This document shows, one piece after another, positions 1 through 7,300 of a DNA stretch of 9,525 nt. Source of the DNA: Methanobacteriota archaeon (lineage in GTDB: Archaea > Thermoplasmatota > E2 > DHVEG-1); assembly GCA_903930505.1 (NCBI GenBank), contig CAIYYQ010000022.1, positions 1-9,525 on the forward strand, read 5' to 3'. The position numbers and the translations under genes are program-made. Every line of letters begins with the position of its first letter. Positions within the stretch are counted from its first letter, which is position 1. Below the pieces are notes generated by a model, which ran no database searches, was not told the origin of the DNA, and saw only the letters and a list, made by a program, of their open reading frames with translations.

Positions 1-1184
1 CTGGTGCGACCATCATCGGATCAAACTACTTCATAAAACTACTCCTCGGATTTGACATCTGGACCAACGCAACCCTGAAAGTCACCGCAAGCGAACCAAA
101 CCCTGGGAACCCTGATTACACTGGTTTCACCGAACATCTCTATGACACCATCGACCATATCAACACCATTGATGTCACCTATTATTTTATCCCACCACAA
201 CTACAAGTCGTTGATATCACAGCCTGGCATGATAATGTACACGACTTGTACAAGGGAATCGGTGGAAAAGGAAAGGCGTACACATATCGGGCTAACTTAA
301 GCGAACCAGGCAGCGACCTGTACTTCACGTTCTACTGGGGCGACGGCAATAGCACCACTGTTGGACCGGTCTCTGGCTCGGCAACAGCACCACACGCATA
401 CGCAACCACGGGAACATTCAACATAACCGTCACCGTGCGACATGGGATTACTGGTATACCAAGTGAGTCATTTCCACGCCAAGTACGAATGTTTAAGCTC
501 GGTGACTGTAACGGCAATAACATCGTAGATAGCGGCGACGTGGATCCTTTCATATTTGCATTGCAGGGCAAAATGAACTTCTATCAATATCATCCCTCTC
601 TATACTATTATACAGCAGATTGCGACCTAAATAACATAGTGAATATACATGATGTCGACCCGTTTACTCGTATTCTTACACCAGACCCACCAACACAACC
701 AACTGATGTCACACCCTGGCATACTGACTCGCACGACCTATACAAAGGAATTGGTGGAAAAGGAATAACATACACATATCAGAGTACCTCTACAGCAGAA
801 GGAAGCGACCTGTACTTCAACTTTTCCTGGGGCGACAGCACAAGCACCATGGTCGGACCTGCCTCCAGTTCCGCATCAGCATCACACGCATACGCCAGCA
901 TTGGAAATTTCAACATCACCGTCTCCGTGCAACATGGGGCGACCGGCCTTCCTGCAAGTAATTCGTCAACCGCACACCAAGTACGAATGTTTAAACTCGG
1001 TGACGTCCAAGGCGATAACAAGGTCACATTCGCAGATATCGACCCGTTCGTTGCCGCACTGAGTGGTAAAACAGCATTCTATGCCACTAGTCCAACTATG
1101 TACTGGTACACTGCGGACTGCAATCTGGATAACATGGTCACGTTCGCTGATATCGACCCGTTCGTTGCGTTGCTTGGTACGTAG
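1..1184 (+). CDS. Secreted tandem PKD/dockerin-like protein, 5'-truncated
   Basis: The reading frame is open from base 3 to the TAG at 1182-1184, giving 393 residues with no start in the window. A TTG at 246 lies inside a continuous conserved domain and is not the start. Residues 1-68 are an unassigned, probably beta-rich stretch. Residues about 69-230 and 233-393 are two copies of one module: a WHxDxHDLYKGIGGKG-like lead-in, a PKD-like beta-sandwich with the WGDG/WGDS turn and an HAYAxxGxFNITV strand, then a pair of EF-hand loops followed by DPF. A short proline/threonine linker (TPDPPTQPTDV) separates them. PKD domains usually space or bind in exported proteins, and paired EF-hand loops of this type resemble type I dockerins, which bind calcium and dock to cohesins. 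The protein ends right after the last loop (LLGT), with no C-terminal membrane helix or sorting tail. An extracellular role is inferred; any catalytic domain would lie upstream of the window. Confidence 0.85.
   Translation, partial: GATIIGSNYFIKLLLGFDIWTNATLKVTASEPNPGNPDYTGFTEHLYDTIDHINTIDVTYYFIPPQLQVVDITAWHDNVHDLYKGIGGKGKAYTYRANLSEPGSDLYFTFYWGDGNSTTVGPVSGSATAPHAYATTGTFNITVTVRHGITGIPSESFPRQVRMFKLGDCNGNNIVDSGDVDPFIFALQGKMNFYQYHPSLYYYTADCDLNNIVNIHDVDPFTRILTPDPPTQPTDVTPWHTDSHDLYKGIGGKGITYTYQSTSTAEGSDLYFNFSWGDSTSTMVGPASSSASASHAYASIGNFNITVSVQHGATGLPASNSSTAHQVRMFKLGDVQGDNKVTFADIDPFVAALSGKTAFYATSPTMYWYTADCNLDNMVTFADIDPFVALLGT
207..692 (+). repeat. Module 1: PKD-like domain plus EF-hand pair
   Basis: This is the first of two in-frame copies, offset by 492 bases (164 codons) from the second. 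The PKD-like part carries YWGDG and HAYATTGTFNITV. The EF-hand loops lie at 504-539 (D-C-N-G-N-N-I-V-D-S-G-D) and 618-653 (D-C-D-L-N-N-I-V-N-I-H-D). Acidic or amide ligands at positions 1, 3, 5 and 12 are kept, but position 6, normally glycine, is asparagine in both loops. This copy is the more diverged: its loops read DVDPF rather than the ADIDPFV seen in the other copies. Confidence 0.8.
699..1181 (+). repeat. Module 2: PKD-like domain plus C-terminal EF-hand pair
   Basis: This is the second copy of the module, ending one codon before the stop. The PKD-like part carries FSWGDS and HAYASIGNFNITV. The loops lie at 1002-1037 (D-V-Q-G-D-N-K-V-T-F-A-D) and 1116-1151 (D-C-N-L-D-N-M-V-T-F-A-D), each followed by IDPFVA. 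Position 6 is again asparagine. The second loop shares a 25-bp exact match (1138-1162) with the dockerin-like end of the downstream protease gene (8317-8341), so these tails are related by recent duplication or conversion. Confidence 0.82.
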
Positions 1185-1220
1185 AAACGGATCAGGTAGA
1201 TGCAGAAGGAAACGGATATT

Positions 1221-1270
1221 GGAAGAAGACACCTTGAAAAGGTCGATTCTTCCCCCTCTTTCATTTTTTT
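1221..1270 (+). terminator. Hairpin plus T-tract terminator-like element
   Basis: Bases 1221-1227 (GGAAGAA) pair with 1247-1253 (TTCTTCC), and 1231-1235 (ACCTT) pair with 1239-1243 (AAGGT) around a three-base loop. The two stems are separated by a 3x3 internal loop (GAC opposite CGA). A pyrimidine-rich run ending in seven T (1264-1270) follows. The site lies 37 bases after the stop of the upstream gene and ahead of the next promoter. Archaeal termination often needs only the T tract, so the hairpin may be a 3' end or stability element instead. Confidence 0.6.
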
Positions 1271-1285
1271 GTTCGAATCTTTTCA

Positions 1286-1300
1286 AATAAAATATTTAAA
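1286..1300 (+). promoter_or_regulatory. Candidate archaeal BRE/TATA box for the C25 protease gene
   Basis: The sequence AATAAAATATTTAAA has a purine-rich BRE-like start and an ATATTTAAA TATA-like core at 1292-1300. Transcription would be expected to begin about 25 bases downstream, near 1320-1325, leaving a leader of about 45 bases that contains the Shine-Dalgarno site. The region is AT-rich throughout, so the exact box is uncertain. Confidence 0.5.
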
Positions 1301-1355
1301 CTTAAAAAATTAATATAACAATTATCAATATGGCGTGATATATTCACACATAATC

Positions 1356-1361
1356 GGGAGG
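1356..1361 (+). promoter_or_regulatory. Shine-Dalgarno site that decides the protease start
   Basis: GGGAGG lies 6 bases before the ATG at 1368 and 9 bases before the ATG at 1371. It argues against the in-frame GTG at 1335, which has no such site and would place this motif inside the coding region. The downstream gene has an equivalent GGGGAGG site 10 bases before its ATG. Confidence 0.8.
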
Positions 1362-1367
1362 CATAAA

Positions 1368-4300
1368 ATGATGAAACAGAAAAAAGGATTCAAATTGCTG
1401 AAAGTTGGTCTTGGTACACAGTGCATTGCGATATTTTTTGTCGCCTTAATGATCCTCACCGCAATTCCTATAACAGCAGGTCTAACTAAAGGAACACCTC
1501 AACTCAGTATAAATGAACCGAAAACGCTGAACCCAGAAAAAATAACTGAAGAAAAACAAATAGAAAAAAAGGTGTTAGAATATTCTTATACGTTTTCAGC
1601 ACCAACACCAATCATACGAGATGAAGGATATATCCTCTCAATTGAGGGAGCAGACCTGACAAATATTCCTGGAAAACCGATAGTACCGGTGGAAACCAAG
1701 AAGTTTCTCTTACCTGAAAATACCTATCTTAAAAATATTGAGATATCTCCAGATTCTGAACAAGTATTACCAATTCCATTTACGATTGCATGTGGCCAGG
1801 ATGTAATACCACTCAGTTACACGAAAAAAGTAGAGCGGACAGAGTGTGATTCTACCATATATAATTCTCCAAAATTATATCCTGGAAAACTCTATGAGAT
1901 TGGTTCAGTGCAATACGCATGCGGATACCCTATTCTTTATCTTAATTTATATCCGTTGCAGTATAACCCTATGGAAAAAAAAGTTACAGTCTATTCTACA
2001 TTGAATGTAAAAATCACGCTAGAAACCAGTGATAAACAATCAAATAGTATTATGTCTTATCGAATGTCTACCGAGGATATCACCAGGGTGAAGAACATGG
2101 TGAATAACCCGGAGATACTCGTAACCTATAACCAAGCTTCTACCCCGCTTCATAAAAAAACAGGAGTACGATCTCTTGTTAACCCCGCAGAAACCTATAC
2201 CTATGTGATTATCACCAATAGGGCGTTACGCGATGCTGCAGGGGAGTACACCTTCCACGATCTCATCCAATCAAAGATTAATAAAGGACTTACAGCAACC
2301 ATTGTGACCGTTGAAGATATTGAGGCATGCCCCGCGTACTGGTGGAACGGACCATTTGGTGATGAAAACCAACTCTTTAATGACACCGCATGTCACATTC
2401 GAAATTTCATTAGAGACGCCTATCAGAACTGGGGAACACAATATATTCTCCTTGGTGGCGATGGAGATGGTGCAAATGTCGGCGGAGAAAGCGGAAATAA
2501 CATCATCCCAGCAAGGGTTTTGTATGATCAAACCAAGTTAACAGATGGTATAGTTTCAGATCTCTATTACGCATGTCTTGATGGATCGTTCGATTCTAAT
2601 ATGAACGGGACGTTTGGCGAATCTAAAGATGGACCTAATGGTACCGATATTGATCTGGTTGCAGAGGTGGCTGTTGGTCGTGCACCTGTCGATAACGCAG
2701 AACAAGTATCGAATTTTGTCCATAAAACACTCGCTTACGAAAACAGCAAGGATGATTATCTACAAAATGTGTTGATGGTGGGTGAATATCTTGGGTTTGG
2801 GGGCGTAGCTAATTGGGGTGGAAACTATAAAGATGAGATTAAAGATGGAAGCAATAACAATGGATATACCACAGTGGGAATACCAGAAATGTATAACGTT
2901 TCCACCCTTTATGATCGTGATTGGTTGGGTCATAATTGGCCAAAATCAGAACTCCTCACTCGCATAAACAATGGTGTTCATATCATCAATCATCTGGGTC
3001 ACGGGAATAATTTCCATGTAATGAAACTTGATGAGCCTGTTCTTATGCGCGAGGGAGTAATATCTGGTGATTGCCATGATATCACAGATAATCTTACGAA
3101 TGATCAGTATTTCTTTATGTATAGTCAAGCGTGTTATTCCGGTTCATTTGACAATAAAGACTACACCATGATAGATGGACATTGTGGGTATCTTCCATAT
3201 GATTGCATCGCAGAACATATGGTGACTGCCCCGCATGGTGCGTTTGCCTGTATCGCCAATACAAGGTATGGGATTGGGATGGGATACAGTACAGATGGTC
3301 CATCACAATATTTTGACCGTGAGTTTTTTGATGCGCTCTTTGGTGAAAATATCAGATCTCTTGGTCAGGCGAATCAGGACTCGAAAGAGGACAATATCGG
3401 GAGAATAGATGATTGGTATATACGATTTTGTTATTATGAGATCACATTGTTTGGTGATCCAGAGATTTCTCTGAAACCTACGCATAATGTTGGTGTAAAA
3501 TCAATAGATGCTCCTAGTCATGTACAATCCAATAAAATTATCTCTGTTACTACCACTATTGCCAATAATGGCCAATGCAATGAGAGTGATGTCATCGTTA
3601 GTTTCCGCGTGGATAATATAGAGATTGCTACTAAAATAGTACCATCCTTAGAATATTCTGCAGCTCAACAAGTAAGTTTTAATTGGATGCCTCTGGTAGG
3701 TGTCCATACCATAACGATAAATGTGTCCATTTCTGGCGTGACAGAATATTATTATACTGATAATGAATGTAATCAGATGGTTATCGTCGGTGTTCAGAAC
3801 AGTGCTACTGGTAAATGTTTTGATACAATTCAAGCGGTAATAGATGATGTTGATACGGTAGATGGCCATCATATTATTGTACCACCTGGTGTGTATCGGG
3901 AAAATCTGGTGGTCATAAAAGGTGTTTGTCTGGTAGGAATGGAGAAAGAAACCACGATTATCGATGGTGGTGGGGCTGTCGCTATTTCTATAACAGGCGT
4001 CTCTTTTGTGGATATTACTGGGTTTACTATCACCAATGGAACCTATGGTGTCTCTATTCACGAGGGATCGCAAATAAGTATTCAGGACATAGTTATTAGG
4101 GATAATACTATGGTTGGAATCTTTCTCTCTTCGGCTAATGATACGCAAATTGTAGCTAATGACATTATAGGGAATGAAGTAGGAATATATATTGATGATC
4201 AGAGCAGGAACTCGTTGATCTACCATAATAACTTCAATAATACAGAGAATGCGGTTGACTCTGGTAGTAAGAATCAATGGAATAGTAGTTATTATAGTGG

Positions 4301-7300
4301 AGTATCTGGAGGCCGTCTTGTCGGAGGGAACTGGTGGTCAGACTATGAAGGAGAAGATCTCTGGAAAGGACCAAATCAGAATGAACGAGGAAGTGATGGT
4401 ATCGGTGACACACCTTATCCTATCTCTGGTGGGAAGGATACAGATTGGTATCCATTAATAGAACCGTGGGGCGGGTCAATTCCCATAACGATCTATGTTG
4501 ATAAAAACTTCACTGAAAATACGACAGGATGGGGCATATATTCTTTTAACACAATACAGGGTGCTATCGATAATGCAAATACTGGTGATACTATCTTTGT
4601 TTTCAAAGGGACATACTCTGAAGATGTAATTGTACAGAAAACAATTCAACTATGTGGCGAAGACAAAAACACGACAATTATTGATGGTTACGAATGTACA
4701 GCCTATATAGATGCAGACAATGTCCACATTACTGGGTTTACCATCCAAGATGGATGGTACGGCGTCTTAGTCAATATGGCCAATAACATTACAATCACGG
4801 GCAACATCTTTTGTAATAACAATTATAACATTCAGCTTCGGACATCATCATACGTGATTATTTCAGATAATGAATTCACTGATAGTTATCTTTGTATCAC
4901 TCTGTTAGGCGCTTCTCACAATAGTATTGTTAAAAACACGGTTCGTGGATGGCAAGATGGTATTTGGATGGTTAGTTCTTCCTATAATATAGTTTCGCAG
5001 AATAATATTATGGGGGGAAAACATGGTGAGGAATACGGAGGGATTGGGGTACAGTTATCAAATCATAATACGATTACACAGAATTACATTATGAACTATA
5101 TATATGGAATCACTGTTATCCATACATCAAAATATAATACGATCACTGATAATCTTCTTTTTAATAACGATTACGGTGTCTGTATACCCGCCAATTATTT
5201 TGGTTATTATAGTGCCTATGATAACCTTTTCTATCATAACGAGTTCATTCTAAATGGCATAAATGCAGAGGATTCCGGAAGAAATAATTGGTCTAATACC
5301 ATGCTTCAACAGGGAAACTATTGGAGTGACTTCGATGAACCCTGTGAAGGAGCATGGGATAACGATAGCAACGGTATCATCGATAAACCTTACATAATTC
5401 CTCCTGGTGAAAATACGGATGATTATCCTTTGATAACTCCGAATACGCCAATTCCCGGTTTTTATGTACGGGTGGATGGGCCGTCCAAGAGTCCCACCGG
5501 TGAATGGATACAATTCAAAGGTTCAGTCTATGGTGGTGTGCGGCCGTATAATTGGAGTTGGGATTTCGGCAATGGTGATGTTTCTTATGAGCAAAATCCA
5601 ATGTATAAGTATAGTGCAGCTGGGGTATATACTGTATCGCTCACGGTAACTGATAGTGAAGGAAATGTTTCTGAAGATCATTTAAGTATAAGGTTGTTCG
5701 AACCATTCCGGGTCGATGTCCATGGACCATATCGAGGCGTTGTTTCTACTCCAATTCAATTCATTAGTTCTCCAAATGGAGGCGTTCCAGGATATGATTG
5801 GTATTGGGATTTCGGTGATGGTCATAATGGTTTTGAATCACGCGATCAAAACCCGCTTCATACGTATAATCAGCCAGGTGTTTATATAGTAAAACTTATG
5901 ATAGTAGACAGCATCTGGAACTATGCCTATAATAATACAACTGCGACAATAACAATAGTATTACCAGATACACATGGTCCCTATACTGGAATCCCTGGAA
6001 ACCCTATTCAGTTCACTGGATCAGTACAGGGAGGAACAGCGCCTTTTTCCTGGCTCTGGGCGTTCGGCGATGGTAACACGTCTACCCTTCAAAACCCAAC
6101 ACATATCTACCTCCATACCGGGGTTTTCCCTGTTAGTCTTACAGTAATTGACAACCTACACAATACAGCAAATGACACTACAAAAGCAACCATAACAATG
6201 CTAAATATAAACACACATGGACCTTACAATGGCTGTTCCAATAAACCAGTACAGTTCACCGGATCGGTACAAGGCGGAACAGCGCCATTCTTTTGGCTCT
6301 GGGCGTTCGGCGATGGTAACACGTCTACCCTTCAAAACCCAACACATATCTACCTCCACACTGGAACATACACCGTAACACTTACCGTTACCGACAATGT
6401 AAACATCACAGAAAATGATACAACCACAGCAACCATCATACTAGACGTAAACGTGCATGGATCATACTATGGATTTCCTAATACATCAATACAATTTACT
6501 GGATCAGTAGACGGAGGAATAGCACCCTATTCCTGGTTCTGGGACTTCGGCGATGGTTATACCTCAACCCTTCAAAACCCAACACACATTTACCTCAGGG
6601 ACAATTTTTACACAGTCAGTCTTAAAGTGACAGACAGCATAAACAATGTAGGGATTAATACAACGTATGCAAATATTCACTTCATTATTGATGCACATGG
6701 ACCTTACAATGGCATACCTGGAGAACCGATTCAATTTAACGGATCAGCAGAAGGAGGCGTAGAACCATATTCCTGGTTGTGGGACTTCGGCGATGGTGGT
6801 ACATCAAATCTACAAAACCCTATCCATATTTATTATCATACCGGTGTTTATCCGGTTAACTTTACCGTTACCGACAGCTTAAACAATAGAGGACAATTTC
6901 AAACCACGGCAACTATCGCCATAACCACACTAATCGTAAACGCACACGGGCCATACACAGGACTACCCGGCGAACCAGTCCAGTTCATAGGATCCGCAGA
7001 GGGCGGTGTGAAGCCATATCATTGGAGATGGGATTTCAATGATGGTAGTTTCACAGATGAACAAAACCCGTTACATGTCTATCTCCGTACCGGTGTCTAT
7101 ACAGTGATATTGACTGTTACTGATAGTAGGGGGACCACGGCATCCGATACAACGACAGCAACCATCACGATCCATGCTGACGCACATGGGCCATACACAG
7201 GATTACCCCCCGGCGAACCAGTCCAATTCACCGGATCTGTGGACGGAGGCTTTTCGCCATATACATGGTTGTGGGATTTCGGTGATGGAACAAACTCCAC

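Noticed and set aside
246..248. TTG as start of the first gene
   Set aside because: The frame is open upstream to base 3, and the conserved module lead-in (AWHDNVHDLYKGIGGKG) spans this codon, as it does in the second copy at 735-740. The gene is truncated at the left edge.
1185..1217. 8-bp direct repeat AAACGGAT at 1185-1192 and 1210-1217
   Set aside because: It is too short to support an attachment site or operator, with no mobile gene nearby.
1335..1337. GTG as start of the protease
   Set aside because: It has no ribosome binding site and would put the GGGAGG motif and leader inside the protein. ATG 1368 or 1371 directly precedes the signal peptide.
3648..4277. 209-codon reverse-strand frame
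   Set aside because: It lies fully opposite the CARDB and beta-helix 1 coding region, has no recognisable domain, and its isoleucine/tyrosine/asparagine-rich composition is that of an antisense shadow.
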